Source: CAZAFM01 sp964484395
GTDB taxonomy: Bacteria > Campylobacterota > Campylobacteria > Campylobacterales > CAZAFM01
Direction: 5' to 3'
Length of the DNA stretch: 35,932 nt
NCBI GenBank assembly: GCA_964484395.1
Contig: CAZAFM010000010.1
Span: forward strand, 1 to 35,932
The notes under the pieces are model-generated. The model worked only from the letters and a program-made list of their open reading frames with translations, ran no database searches and was not told the origin of the DNA. The translations under genes were made by a program, and so were the position numbers. Numbering within the stretch: position 1 is the first letter of the stretch; every line of letters starts with the position of its first letter. Shown in pieces: positions 9,309 through 18,647 of the stretch.

Positions 9309-10153
9309 TTTATATGTCTCTCCTTTTCAAATATTACTGTGTAGTCTTTCATGTTCCACTCTATAAAGCTAAGTGGATCAAGAGTTTTTCCTAAAAACCG
9401 TATCTCATAGTGAAGATGCGGACCTGTGCTAAGACCAGTAGAGCCTACATAGCCGATAAGTTGCCCCTTTTTGATAAAATCACCCTTCCTAGCTTCTACT
9501 TTATATAGATGCGCGAAGATAGTTCCAAAGCCAAAAGAGTGATTCATTTTAATCATATTACCATATCCGCCAGCATAACCACCTCTAGTATACTCTACAA
9601 CACCATCAGCAGGTGCATATATAGGTGTCTTTCTAGCGGCCTTAAGGTCTATTCCCGGATGAAACTCTCTTTTTTTCAGTATAGGATGTATCCTATAGCC
9701 ATACTTTGAGCTTATTCTACTATATTTTACAGGAGAGCCATTAGGTATTAGCTGAAGTACAAGAGCTTTTTGTGCACTAGTAATACTTGCTATATCAATC
9801 CTCTCATACAGCGTTCTATCGTCATCATGTTGATTTTCTAAAACACCTACAATATTCTCCACTTCTGATATTTTATCAGATATTTTAAGAAGTTCATCAG
9901 ATTTTAACTGTATTTCATTTAGTAGATTGTTATTTTTATCTACCATGTTTTCATACTCTTCTTGTATGAGTTGCTTTTTGTTCTCTATGACATCTACTTG
10001 ATCCATAAGTACTCTAATAGAGACAGTACCAATAATAAAAAGTGAAATTACAAAAACAACACTAAAAAAAATAATCTTTTTTATAATCTGGTGCACATTA
10101 AAGTGTCTAGAACCATTTATGTCTGTAATGGTTATCCTAAGTCTATCCTTCAT
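9230..10153 (-). CDS. Membrane-anchored M23 (LytM) peptidoglycan endopeptidase, Csd1-like
   Basis: This 307-residue protein has a basic cytoplasmic N-terminus, one membrane segment (about 26-46), a periplasmic coiled coil (50-110) and a C-terminal LytM domain (about 140-265). The zinc site is complete: HPGID gives H165 and D169, and GPHLHYE gives H246 and H248, so the enzyme is probably active. It should cut peptide crosslinks in peptidoglycan. It overlaps folC by 11 bases upstream and the bactofilin gene by 79 bases downstream. In H. pylori the equivalent position holds two LytM genes (csd1 and csd2) whose products pair; here there is one. That one-for-two comparison is from memory. The ATG at 10153 is the only reasonable start. 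Confidence 0.93.
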   Translation of the reverse strand: MKDRLRITITDINGSRHFNVHQIIKKIIFFSVVFVISLFIIGTVSIRVLMDQVDVIENKKQLIQEEYENMVDKNNNLLNEIQLKSDELLKISDKISEVENIVGVLENQHDDDRTLYERIDIASITSAQKALVLQLIPNGSPVKYSRISSKYGYRIHPILKKREFHPGIDLKAARKTPIYAPADGVVEYTRGGYAGGYGNMIKMNHSFGFGTIFAHLYKVEARKGDFIKKGQLIGYVGSTGLSTGPHLHYEIRFLGKTLDPLSFIEWNMKDYTVIFEKERHIKWDEFLATIKHLISTQGPLQSQQAQK

Positions 10154-11312
10154 CTACTCTCTTTAAAAAAGCTTCTACCGTATAAAACGAACCAAAAACT
10201 AACCAATTTTGACTTTTGAAATCTGGATTTTTAACTACCTCATACCTTAGCTTAGTAGCTACATCTTTAAGTAGATTAATCTTCACAGCTCTAGGGCTAT
10301 CAATTGGTATAATATAGAGCTTAGTTGTCATTTTTCTGAAAACCTTTAAAATCTCCTGATACTCCTTGTCTTCAAGTGAATTATAGACTAAATTATATTT
10401 TTTATTCATAAAAGTTTTTGCTAAAATCTCTGCAGCAGCTACATTGTGACCTACATCTACTACAAGATTTTCAGCAACCTTCTGACATCTCCCTTTTAGC
10501 TCAAGAGATAAAGGAATATGCTTAGGCTCTATCTCATATCCTAGCTTCTTAAACGCAGATGCACTAAGTAGTAAGTTTGAAGCTATAAACTCTTCAAAAC
10601 GACCTTCTGCACTTGCTTTTATCATATCTAATTCTTTTTTACTCAAAACATCTCTGTATGTTATATACTCTAATCCAAGCTTCTCTGCTACCTCTTTAAC
10701 AATATCTTTTTGTGGTGCGAAAACTACCATACTTCTAATAGCTCTTAGCTTTGTACTTGCTATCTTTTCTAAGCTATCTCCTAAGAACTCTTTATGATCA
10801 AGTGATATAGGAGTAACCATACACAACTCATATTCTAAAACAGAAGTAGCATCAAATTCACCACCTAAGCCTGCCTCAAATAGAGCAATATCTGCCCTCT
10901 GTGAGATATAGAGTGCAAGAAAAAAACTATACTCAAAGTAGCTCAAAGAGTCTAAATCAACACTGTCAAACTCTAAGGATAGAAATTCATCTGCTTCCTC
11001 TAAAAGCTCATCACTACATTCACCACCATCAAGAAAAAACCTCTCATTAAACCGAAAAATATGAGGAGATGTGAAGTGAAAAACTCTTATACCCTTAGAT
11101 TGCAACATTGAGGTTAAAAACCTACCACTACTTCCTTTTCCATTGGTGCCTATAGTATGAACAAGCTTTGGTAGTGCAAATAGATGTGAATATTTTCTAT
11201 ATAGATGCGGAACTCTTGTAATATCTATCTTCTTATACTCTACACCCTTACTAAGAAGTCTTTTTTGATAATTATGCTTTAACTCTATTTCTGCCACTTT
11301 TTTTAGCTTCAT
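10143..11312 (-). CDS. folC: Folylpolyglutamate synthase / dihydrofolate synthase
   Basis: FolC adds glutamate to dihydropteroate or folates using ATP. The protein has 389 residues. The ATP-binding loop HTIGTNGKGSSGRF lies at about 55-68, followed by FTSPHIFRFNERFF, EAGLGGEFDATSVL (family Mur-ligase motif) and VDVGHNVAAAEIL (the DGAHN-type motif, with V-G replacing G-A). The C-terminal domain is shorter than in E. coli FolC, which is common in this phylum. The ATG at 11312 lies 41 bases inside the upstream GGDEF gene and has no good ribosome site. A GTG five codons later (11297) is possible, so the exact N-terminus is uncertain, though the P-loop region is not affected. Confidence 0.92.
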   Translation of the reverse strand: MKLKKVAEIELKHNYQKRLLSKGVEYKKIDITRVPHLYRKYSHLFALPKLVHTIGTNGKGSSGRFLTSMLQSKGIRVFHFTSPHIFRFNERFFLDGGECSDELLEEADEFLSLEFDSVDLDSLSYFEYSFFLALYISQRADIALFEAGLGGEFDATSVLEYELCMVTPISLDHKEFLGDSLEKIASTKLRAIRSMVVFAPQKDIVKEVAEKLGLEYITYRDVLSKKELDMIKASAEGRFEEFIASNLLLSASAFKKLGYEIEPKHIPLSLELKGRCQKVAENLVVDVGHNVAAAEILAKTFMNKKYNLVYNSLEDKEYQEILKVFRKMTTKLYIIPIDSPRAVKINLLKDVATKLRYEVVKNPDFKSQNWLVFGSFYTVEAFLKRVDEG

Positions 11313-12789
11313 ATAGGAGTAAATCTGCTTTATTAACTGTATCTTTCATCGATTCATTTTGACTTCTAAGGGCAACTCCTGAGCTTATGGTGACCTCTAT
11401 TTTTTGATTTTTGTAGATAAATCTACTACTCTCTACACTTTTTCTTATGTGTTCAGCATAGGTTGTGGCTCCATCTTTTGTACTGCTTGGAAGCAGGGCA
11501 ACAAACTCCTCGCCCCCAAACCTCCCTACAACATCTTCACCTCTTGTATTATTATTAAGTATCTTTCCAATGGTTGAGAGGATTTTATCACCTGCATCAT
11601 GACCATAGGTGTCATTAATGTGTTTGAAATGATCAATATCTAAAAAGACAATAGCATACTCACTACCATGCCGTTGAAAAATAGCTTCAAATCTATCAAG
11701 TTCATCATCAAAAGCTCTCTTTGTTAAAGTCTTAGTTAGATAATCAATCTTAGATTTTTTTTCTGATACTTTTAGACTCTCTTCAAGAGTATTTATTTTT
11801 TTATTCAGCTCCAATATTTCACTGTTTTTGTCATTTAAGTTTGTATTTAGTGCGTTTATCTCACTTTCTAGCTTATCTGTTATAGATAGAAGTCTATTCT
11901 TTATATCATCAACTGAGCTCATATTGTTTATATCAACTATATTCTCTTTAATATCGATAATAATTTTTGTGTGTTGTTTGTTTCTGTCTATAAAGGATAT
12001 AAGTTTGGATGAAATAACATTGACTATCTCACTTATAGTCTTTGTTTTCTCATCTATTTTGGCTCTATCTAGTGATACACGAAGATCAAAAGACCTCATA
12101 ATATCATTTTCAATACTTTTTATATCTTTACTTTCTTGATATTTTCTAAGAGCTTCTTTGATGCTTGAGGTAGATGAGCTATCATCTGAGACAGATGGTT
12201 TTGCAGCAAACTCTATAAACTCCTCAAAAAAATCAGCCCTCTGCTTCTGCTTTGTGTACTCCTTAAAAGATGCAGATGAGAGTTCCTCTATAGTTTTTGG
12301 ATGAGGGATAATATCCTCCCACTCATCTCCAAAGCTACTATCATAGCTTTTGTTAAACTCTATCCATCTATTTCTTAGAAAATCTATACTTGCTTGGTCA
12401 AAATATATATTTAGTTTGTTTTTAGTATCAAGTGCTAGATTTCTAGCATCTTTTGAGGCAAAAAGTTGCAAAGTATCCATAAGTGTATGTAAAAAAAGAT
12501 ATAAGGAGCTGTTTAAAAACTCAGCATCACCTAGTTTTGCCCTATTTAGGTTTGAGACAAGGAACACAAAAAGATCATCTATGTCTTTTGCACTATATTT
12601 TCTGAACTGCTTTTGGAGGTCTTCATCCATTTTGGCTACGAACTTATCAAGCATTCTACAGTCTTCTATAGCTATTTTATTCCTTCTTGCTTCTATACAG
12701 AAGTATTTTTTATATTCATTTGGAGTGATAGATACGCCCTCATCCTGCATCTTTTTGAGTACATTTTTGATCATATTTGTAATTGTCAT
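11272..12789 (-). CDS. Diguanylate cyclase with long helical N-terminal region
   Basis: This soluble protein has 505 residues. The N-terminal ~230 residues form an unfamiliar helical region rich in aromatic and acidic residues (no PAS, GAF or receiver motif seen). A long coiled coil follows (about 230-345; heptad-like around ITDKLESEINALNTNL), then a GGDEF domain. GGEEF is at 425-429, with the inhibitory RxxD site RGED five residues before it, so it should make cyclic di-GMP with product inhibition. The ATG at 12789 makes an ATGA overlap with the stop of lptE. It lies between lptE and folC, the slot held in relatives by a short hypothetical gene as far as I recall. The input signal is unknown; the N-terminal region may be a lineage-specific sensor or partner-binding domain. 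Confidence 0.9.
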   Translation of the reverse strand: MTITNMIKNVLKKMQDEGVSITPNEYKKYFCIEARRNKIAIEDCRMLDKFVAKMDEDLQKQFRKYSAKDIDDLFVFLVSNLNRAKLGDAEFLNSSLYLFLHTLMDTLQLFASKDARNLALDTKNKLNIYFDQASIDFLRNRWIEFNKSYDSSFGDEWEDIIPHPKTIEELSSASFKEYTKQKQRADFFEEFIEFAAKPSVSDDSSSTSSIKEALRKYQESKDIKSIENDIMRSFDLRVSLDRAKIDEKTKTISEIVNVISSKLISFIDRNKQHTKIIIDIKENIVDINNMSSVDDIKNRLLSITDKLESEINALNTNLNDKNSEILELNKKINTLEESLKVSEKKSKIDYLTKTLTKRAFDDELDRFEAIFQRHGSEYAIVFLDIDHFKHINDTYGHDAGDKILSTIGKILNNNTRGEDVVGRFGGEEFVALLPSSTKDGATTYAEHIRKSVESSRFIYKNQKIEVTISSGVALRSQNESMKDTVNKADLLLYEAKKSGRNRVKA

Positions 12790-13283
12790 TTGAGTATTCC
12801 TTTTGCAGACAGATAGGATATAAATGAGTCTATCGCTCTATCTGTACCTATCTTTATGGCTTTCTCTCTGCTAGTATCTGATATGACGCTATCTGGCTGA
12901 ATTGTGAAATCATGTATACCTTGTGCATTGTAGATTTTGTAAGCTCCATTTTTTTTCTTATAGCGGATACTTATATCTACATTTGCTCTATATGCTACTA
13001 CAAACCCATTACTATCATAGCTTACAGGAGTAAAGGATACACTACTTAACCTCATAAACATAACAGTATCAGCCATATCTTCGGACTTGACTCTTGAGTG
13101 AAATCTTCTTATTACAGCCTCTATCATTGAGTCTTTAATGTATGGAATAGTAGTCGCCTCTTCTGCATTTATCTCTACTTGAACATATACACTTCCTCCA
13201 AGTGAAGCTCTTGTAAACTCAGAACTAGGCTTATATCCGCACCCTATAAAAAAAAGCAGTAGAAGTGGGATAAGAAATCTCAC
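12786..13283 (-). CDS. lptE: LptE-like LPS-assembly lipoprotein
   Basis: A 165-residue lipoprotein. The first 15 residues form a lipoprotein signal peptide ending in the lipobox FIGC, with Cys15 as the lipidation site, so it should be anchored in the outer membrane. The rest fits the small alpha/beta fold of LptE, which plugs the LptD barrel and helps place lipopolysaccharide in the outer leaflet. The sequence is divergent, and the call leans on position: it directly follows leuS, as Cj1090c follows Cj1091c in C. jejuni (from memory). The start is a GTG at 13283 sharing a base with the leuS TAG stop. No lptD is in the window. Confidence 0.75.
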   Translation of the reverse strand: MRFLIPLLLLFFIGCGYKPSSEFTRASLGGSVYVQVEINAEEATTIPYIKDSMIEAVIRRFHSRVKSEDMADTVMFMRLSSVSFTPVSYDSNGFVVAYRANVDISIRYKKKNGAYKIYNAQGIHDFTIQPDSVISDTSREKAIKIGTDRAIDSFISYLSAKGILK

Positions 13284-15724
13284 TACTTAACCACCAAGTT
13301 TACAAGCTTATTGGGTACATATATCTCTTTTACTACACTTTTATCCTCTAGCCACTTAGATACCTCTACTTTTGCAACTTCAATTATCTGCTCTTTTTTA
13401 GATGTTGGCTCTACCTCTATTTCTGCTCTTTTTTTACCATTTACTGTTATGGCTATGGTTATTGTATCACTTTTTAATGCTTCACTATCTACTTCTAAGC
13501 TCTTTTGATTTGAAAGCATAAAGTAGCGCTCTGAAATCTCCCAGCATATATGAGGAATAATTGGCTCTAAAACTGAAGTTAGCACATAGTACCCTTCAGT
13601 AAAAACATCTTTTGACTTCTGTGCATTTAGGGCATTTAGAGCCTCCATGCACGCAGCTATTAGTGTGTTAAAAGCATATCCGCCACTACTAAAGACCTCT
13701 TTACTTTTTAAAAGCGCTTCATAGACCTTCTTTCTAGCCTCTTTTTGCTCTTTATTTAGTGTTGAGGTATCTATATTTGGAATCTCACTACTCTCATATA
13801 TGTTTTCACACCCTTTAACTAACCTTCTTATAAACCTAAAAGCCCCTTCTAGTGCACTATCATTCCACTCAAGCTCTTTTGTAGGGGGTGCCGCAAAAAG
13901 GATAAAAAGCCTAGCTGTATCAGCTCCATACTTCTCTATAATTGCATCAGGGTCAACTACATTTCCCTTTGACTTACTCATTTTAGCACCATCTTTAGTA
14001 ACCATACCTTGAGTTAGTAGCTTTGAAAAAGGCTCAGAGCTTTTAGTAAATCCCAAATCTCTCAGAACTTTAGTAAAAAACCTAGCATAGAGTAAGTGCA
14101 AAATAGCATGCTCTATCCCACCTATATACTCATCTACATCCATAAAGTACTCTTCATAGGCTTTATCAAATGCAGACTTATCCCATAGCTCTCTTGGTGT
14201 AGTATATCGCAAAAAATACCAGCTAGACTGTACAAAAGTATCCATAGTATCACTCTCTCTTAGAGCCTTACCACCACACTTTGGACACTCTACCTCTCTC
14301 CATGCACTATGCTTTTCAAGTGGATTTCCTTCACTTATAACTACATCTTCAGGAAGCTTTACAGGAAGGTTTTTAGGGTCTTCTGGCACAACACCACAGG
14401 ACTCACACTCTATCATCGGTATTGGCGCACCCCAATATCTTTGGCGACTAATACCCCAATCTTTTAGCCTAAAGTTCACAATACCTCTTCCTAAACCTAG
14501 AGTCTCAAAGTGCTTTATGATAGCCTCTCTTGCCTCTTTTCCGCTAAGTCCACTAAATTCAGCTGAGTCATGCAGCTTCCCTTCACCAGTATATAGTTCA
14601 TCCTCCTCAGTTGGAGAGGTTATAACCTTTTTTATAGGGAGATTATACTTTTTTGCAAACTCAAAATCCCTCTCATCATGAGCAGGAACCGCCATTACAG
14701 CACCACTTCCATAGTCGGTTAAAACAAAGTTTGCAACCCATACTGGAACTTTTTGTTTAGTTAAAGGGTGGATAACATCTATACCTAGATAGATACCCTC
14801 TTTTTCTTGAGCAGCTCTATCTTTTGGGAGGATTTTTAGCATAGATTCTATCTTTGATGTATCTTCACTATTAAGAAGGGAGTTTTGTAGTATATATCTA
14901 ACCATCTCATGCTCAGGAGCTAAAGCAGTGTAGCTAACTCCATATATAGTATCAGCCCTAGTAGTAAAAACTGAGAACTTTTCAAAATTCCCACCAAGTC
15001 TATCCTTTGACTCACTACAAAGCTCAAAGCTAAACTCTAAGCCCTCACTTCTACCTATCCAGTTTTCCTGCATAGTGATAACCTGCTTTGGCCATCTTCC
15101 TTCTAAAGATTTTAAATCATCTAATAACTCTTGAGCATAGTCAGTTATCTTTAGATAGTATTGATACATCTCTTTTTGGACTATTTCTGTATCACATCTC
15201 CAACATCTACCCTCAATGACTTGCTCATTTGCTAGAACTGTTTTATCATGTGGACACCAGTTTAAAAATCCCTTTTTTCTATAAACAAGTCCATTTTCCC
15301 ACATTTTGATAAAAAACAGCTGCTCCCACTTTGTATACTCTGCATCACAAGTAGCAAACTCCCTACTTTGTGAGAAAGATAGACCAAGAGCAAAAAGCTC
15401 TTTTTTCATATTTTCTATGTTTTGATATGTCCACTCTTTTGGATGAACACTATGCTTTATAGCAGCATTTTCAGCAGGCATACCAAAAGCATCCCAGCCA
15501 ATAGGATGAAGCACATTATAACCCTGTTTTCTAAAATCCCTAGCTATAGCATCACTTATACAGTAGTTTCTCACATGCCCCATATGTATCCTACCACTAG
15601 GATAAGGGAACATACTCAAAATGTACTTTTTTTCTTTAGACAAATCCCCACTTGGCTCAAAATCACCATTTTGAAGCCAACTAGCTTGCCATTTTTGCTC
15701 AATCTCTTTTGGATTGTACTCCAT
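13283..15724 (-). CDS. leuS: Leucyl-tRNA synthetase
   Basis: Class I aminoacyl-tRNA synthetase of 813 residues that charges tRNA-Leu. The HIGH motif appears as RIHMGHVRNY near residue 49 and the KMSKS loop as GAKMSKSKGNVVDPD in the C-terminal half. A CP1 editing domain (about 220-420) carries the hydrolytic-site signature FTTRADTIYGVSY, and a zinc-type ribbon is visible (WCPHDKTVLANEQ, CWRC). The ATG at 15724 has TAGGAG six bases upstream, overlapping the stop of the preceding membrane-protein gene. Length and motifs are typical, and nothing suggests degradation. Confidence 0.98.
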   Translation of the reverse strand: MEYNPKEIEQKWQASWLQNGDFEPSGDLSKEKKYILSMFPYPSGRIHMGHVRNYCISDAIARDFRKQGYNVLHPIGWDAFGMPAENAAIKHSVHPKEWTYQNIENMKKELFALGLSFSQSREFATCDAEYTKWEQLFFIKMWENGLVYRKKGFLNWCPHDKTVLANEQVIEGRCWRCDTEIVQKEMYQYYLKITDYAQELLDDLKSLEGRWPKQVITMQENWIGRSEGLEFSFELCSESKDRLGGNFEKFSVFTTRADTIYGVSYTALAPEHEMVRYILQNSLLNSEDTSKIESMLKILPKDRAAQEKEGIYLGIDVIHPLTKQKVPVWVANFVLTDYGSGAVMAVPAHDERDFEFAKKYNLPIKKVITSPTEEDELYTGEGKLHDSAEFSGLSGKEAREAIIKHFETLGLGRGIVNFRLKDWGISRQRYWGAPIPMIECESCGVVPEDPKNLPVKLPEDVVISEGNPLEKHSAWREVECPKCGGKALRESDTMDTFVQSSWYFLRYTTPRELWDKSAFDKAYEEYFMDVDEYIGGIEHAILHLLYARFFTKVLRDLGFTKSSEPFSKLLTQGMVTKDGAKMSKSKGNVVDPDAIIEKYGADTARLFILFAAPPTKELEWNDSALEGAFRFIRRLVKGCENIYESSEIPNIDTSTLNKEQKEARKKVYEALLKSKEVFSSGGYAFNTLIAACMEALNALNAQKSKDVFTEGYYVLTSVLEPIIPHICWEISERYFMLSNQKSLEVDSEALKSDTITIAITVNGKKRAEIEVEPTSKKEQIIEVAKVEVSKWLEDKSVVKEIYVPNKLVNLVVK

Positions 15725-15732
15725 CTACTCTC

Positions 15733-16074
15733 CTAAAGCTCAATATCTCTGGCTTTTGCACTCTCTATAAAAACCAGAACTGCTGAAAAAATATTTGCAA
15801 TCAACGCACCAATAGCAAGTGCTACAGCAGTTTTGTAATCTCCAAAAAACTGCAAATATATAAAAGCAGGAATAAGATGCAAGTCTGCCACTAATGAACT
15901 TGCCATCATCTCTGCTGAAAGTAAGTTTTTGACACCTATTTTTAGAATTGTTGAGATGATATTTACACTTGCTGCAATAAAAAGCACAATAGGGTTCTGG
16001 TCATACAAAAACCCAGCTGTTGATGTCAAACTCATAAGCGCAAAAAATATAAATATAACTTTACCCCAGTCCAT
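15733..16074 (-). CDS. Small four-helix membrane protein (DUF6394-like)
   Basis: A 113-residue integral membrane protein with four predicted helices (about 5-22, 26-46, 57-76 and 81-103) and few polar residues outside the loops. I believe it belongs to DUF6394, a family found mainly in Campylobacterota between secF and leuS; function unknown. The ATG at 16074 has AAAGGAT upstream, 18 bases after the secF stop. Its fixed place between the SecDF translocase subunit and leuS makes a link to membrane biogenesis plausible, but this is inference. Confidence 0.82.
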   Translation of the reverse strand: MDWGKVIFIFFALMSLTSTAGFLYDQNPIVLFIAASVNIISTILKIGVKNLLSAEMMASSLVADLHLIPAFIYLQFFGDYKTAVALAIGALIANIFSAVLVFIESAKARDIEL

Positions 16075-16092
16075 AACTATCCTTTAGTTGGT

Positions 16093-17064
16093 TTAAACTA
16101 CGCCTTTTTCATACATAGCACGGAGTTTCTCTTTATCTTTTCTTCTCTTCTCTTTTTTGGCTTCATTCTCTCTATAGTTTTTGACACTAAATCCTAGCCA
16201 TATCACTATTTGAGAAGCTATAAAAACGGAGCTATAAGTACCTACTATAACACCCACTAGAAGTGGAAGTGAGAAGCCTACCATAATTTCACCACCAAAA
16301 AGATAGAGTGTGAGCACTACAAAAAAGACTGTTAATGATGTCAAAATGGTACGCGAGAGGGTATTTGAGACTGCTACATTTACTATCTCTTTAAAAGATG
16401 TCAATTTATTCTCTTTGATAACCTCTCTAATCCTATCAAAAACAATAATAGTGTCATTTATAGAGTATCCTAGTATAGTTAGAAGCGCTGCTACTGTATC
16501 TAGGTTTACATCTGTGTTTGTAACACTCAAAAAACCAACAGTAATAAGCACATCATGAAATAGTGCTACAACAGCAGCTAGTGCAAACCTCCACTCAAAC
16601 CTAAATGCAACATACGCCATTATAGCTATAAGTGCTAAAGCAAGAGCTGTCAAACCCTTCTCTTTTAGCTCATCACCAACCTTTGGTCCAACCATATCAA
16701 CACGGCGAATCTCAAATTCTCCAGTTCCCTCAAGAAGTCTTGTGGCTACATCCCCTATATCTTCATCTACGCTACTTGTAGATGTTGGGGTTTTTATGAC
16801 TATCTCACTATCACTTCCAAACTTCGTTACTACTGCATTTTCAAAAAGTGGACTTTGAGATACTGCCTCTCTTATTTTAGGGATTGGTGCTGCTTGTGCA
16901 TATTTAACCTGAACTACTGTTCCACCTGAGAAGTCTATACCATAATTTAGCCCCTTTGTAACAAAAAGAACAATAGATAGGATAAAAAGAGCAATTGAAA
17001 GTCCAAAAAGTGGCTTTCCATACTTCAAAAAGTCAAAAACTCTATTTGTTTTAATAATCTCCAT
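16093..17064 (-). CDS. secF: Protein translocase subunit SecF
   Basis: SecF works with SecD as a proton-driven RND-type factor that pulls preproteins through SecYEG. It has 323 residues with six membrane helices: one near 17-36, then five clustered from about 140 to 290. The family motif GIDFSGGTVVQVKY follows helix 1, and the helix-4 region TILGYSINDTIIVFDRIRE is clear. A basic C-terminal tail (RENEAKKEKRRKDKEKL) faces the cytoplasm. It starts two bases after the secD stop, so the two subunits are co-translated. Confidence 0.97.
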   Translation of the reverse strand: MEIIKTNRVFDFLKYGKPLFGLSIALFILSIVLFVTKGLNYGIDFSGGTVVQVKYAQAAPIPKIREAVSQSPLFENAVVTKFGSDSEIVIKTPTSTSSVDEDIGDVATRLLEGTGEFEIRRVDMVGPKVGDELKEKGLTALALALIAIMAYVAFRFEWRFALAAVVALFHDVLITVGFLSVTNTDVNLDTVAALLTILGYSINDTIIVFDRIREVIKENKLTSFKEIVNVAVSNTLSRTILTSLTVFFVVLTLYLFGGEIMVGFSLPLLVGVIVGTYSSVFIASQIVIWLGFSVKNYRENEAKKEKRRKDKEKLRAMYEKGVV

Positions 17065-17066
17065 AC

Positions 17067-18647
17067 TTACCCCTTAATCCCAAACCAAACTCTATAGTTC
17101 TTGCTTTTTGCTATTTTTGACTCTAGTAGATGATATATCCCAAGTGTTCCAACTATTGCTGTTAGCATGGAGGCAATAATACCTATACTTATTGTAATAG
17201 CAAAGCCTTTGATAGCACCACTTCCATAGGCAAAAAGTATAATTGCGGCTATAAGGGTAGTGATATTAGCATCTAAAATCGCTCTAATAGCATTATCATA
17301 GCCATCTTTGATAGCCTTTTTGACGCTCTCACCCATTCGCAAAAACTCCCTAATTCTCTCTATAATGATAATGTTTGCATCAACAGCCATACCTACAGTA
17401 AGAATAATACCAGCCATCCCGGGAAGTGTTAGAGTAGCACCTAGAAGTGACATTACTGCAATAATCATAAAAAGATTAGAAATAACTGCAATATTTGCAA
17501 TCAACCCTGAAAGTCCATAGTATATCCACATAAAAACAACAACCAAGACAAACCCACTAATTAGAGCAACTAAAGAGGCTTTTATACTATCTTCACCAAG
17601 AGATGGTCCTACACTTCTTTTTTCAAGCATCTTAACTGGAGCTGGCAGGGCGCCACTTCTAAGAGCGATAGCCAAGTCAGTAGCCTCATCTATACCAAAG
17701 CCTCCACTAATCTGCCCTGAGCCTCCTCCAATTCTTTCACGAATAACTGGAGCTGAGTAAACTTCACCATCAAGTACAACAGCAAGTCTCTTACCCACAC
17801 TCCTAGCAGTAAAATCACCAAAAATCTCAGCACCCTCTGAGTTTAAAGTAAAGTTAATCACCGGCTCATTGTTTTGGTCAAAAGCTACTTTAGCATCAAG
17901 GAGCATGGAGCCATCTAGAATTGGTATCTCTTTTAGTAGAAACTTCTGATTACTCGTAGCATGAGGATATATGACATTTCCATACTTAGCAGCATCTCTA
18001 TGACTCATACTATCAACTCTCTCTATTCTCTCCTCATCAAGCTCCATAAGCTCTAGATGCGCAGACTTTGAGATAAGCTCTCTTGCCCTTTGCTCCTCTT
18101 CTTGTGTCTTTATCCCTGGAAGCTCTACTGATATATCTTCAACTCCTTGCTTTGATACACTTGGTTCTGCTAGCCCGAATTGATCTAGTCTGTTTCTGAT
18201 AGTATCAATAGCTTGAAGTCTAGCAAACTCTTTGATACTCTCCACCTCATTTGGAGTAAAAGTTATGGAGTATTTTAGAACTCCGCCCTCATCCTCTGTC
18301 TGTATATTTAGCCCTTCATGCTTTTGTAGATACTCATCTATCTTGCCCTTTTCATCAAGGTCTAGAAGAACAAAAGATATTTTTTCATCTCTTAGTTTGA
18401 GGTCATCTGTAACTATTTTGTTTTTATCACTGTAGTATTTGATACTACTAAGGAGAGATTTCAGCCTAGACTCTACTGCTTTTTGGGTTTCCACTCCTAA
18501 AAGCATATACAAGCCACCTTGAAGGTCAAGTCCTAGGTTTATCTTCGGACCATCTGTTTTAAAAAAAGTAGGAAAACTAAGTGCCACGCCAAGAAGCGTA
18601 GCAACTATAAATATAACAAGCCTAAAGTTTGGCTTATTTTTCATCAT
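17067..18647 (-). CDS. secD: Protein translocase subunit SecD
   Basis: SecD has 526 residues: one N-terminal helix (about 8-26), the motif NLGLDLQGGLYMLLGV, a large periplasmic P1 region (about 50-340), and five C-terminal helices including AGIILTVGMAVDANIIIIER, which holds the conserved proton-path Asp. Two adjacent ATGs (18647 and 18644) are possible starts; both lie within the last 14 bases of yajC, so translation is probably coupled. The length is shorter than E. coli SecD (615) but usual for this phylum. Confidence 0.97.
   Translation of the reverse strand: MMKNKPNFRLVIFIVATLLGVALSFPTFFKTDGPKINLGLDLQGGLYMLLGVETQKAVESRLKSLLSSIKYYSDKNKIVTDDLKLRDEKISFVLLDLDEKGKIDEYLQKHEGLNIQTEDEGGVLKYSITFTPNEVESIKEFARLQAIDTIRNRLDQFGLAEPSVSKQGVEDISVELPGIKTQEEEQRARELISKSAHLELMELDEERIERVDSMSHRDAAKYGNVIYPHATSNQKFLLKEIPILDGSMLLDAKVAFDQNNEPVINFTLNSEGAEIFGDFTARSVGKRLAVVLDGEVYSAPVIRERIGGGSGQISGGFGIDEATDLAIALRSGALPAPVKMLEKRSVGPSLGEDSIKASLVALISGFVLVVVFMWIYYGLSGLIANIAVISNLFMIIAVMSLLGATLTLPGMAGIILTVGMAVDANIIIIERIREFLRMGESVKKAIKDGYDNAIRAILDANITTLIAAIILFAYGSGAIKGFAITISIGIIASMLTAIVGTLGIYHLLESKIAKSKNYRVWFGIKG

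Noticed and set aside
12350..12793. Plus-strand open frame of 147 codons opposite the GGDEF gene
   Set aside because: It is a shadow of the minus-strand coding frame: its product is rich in Ser, Leu and Phe as expected from the reverse strand, with no family motif or suitable ribosome site.
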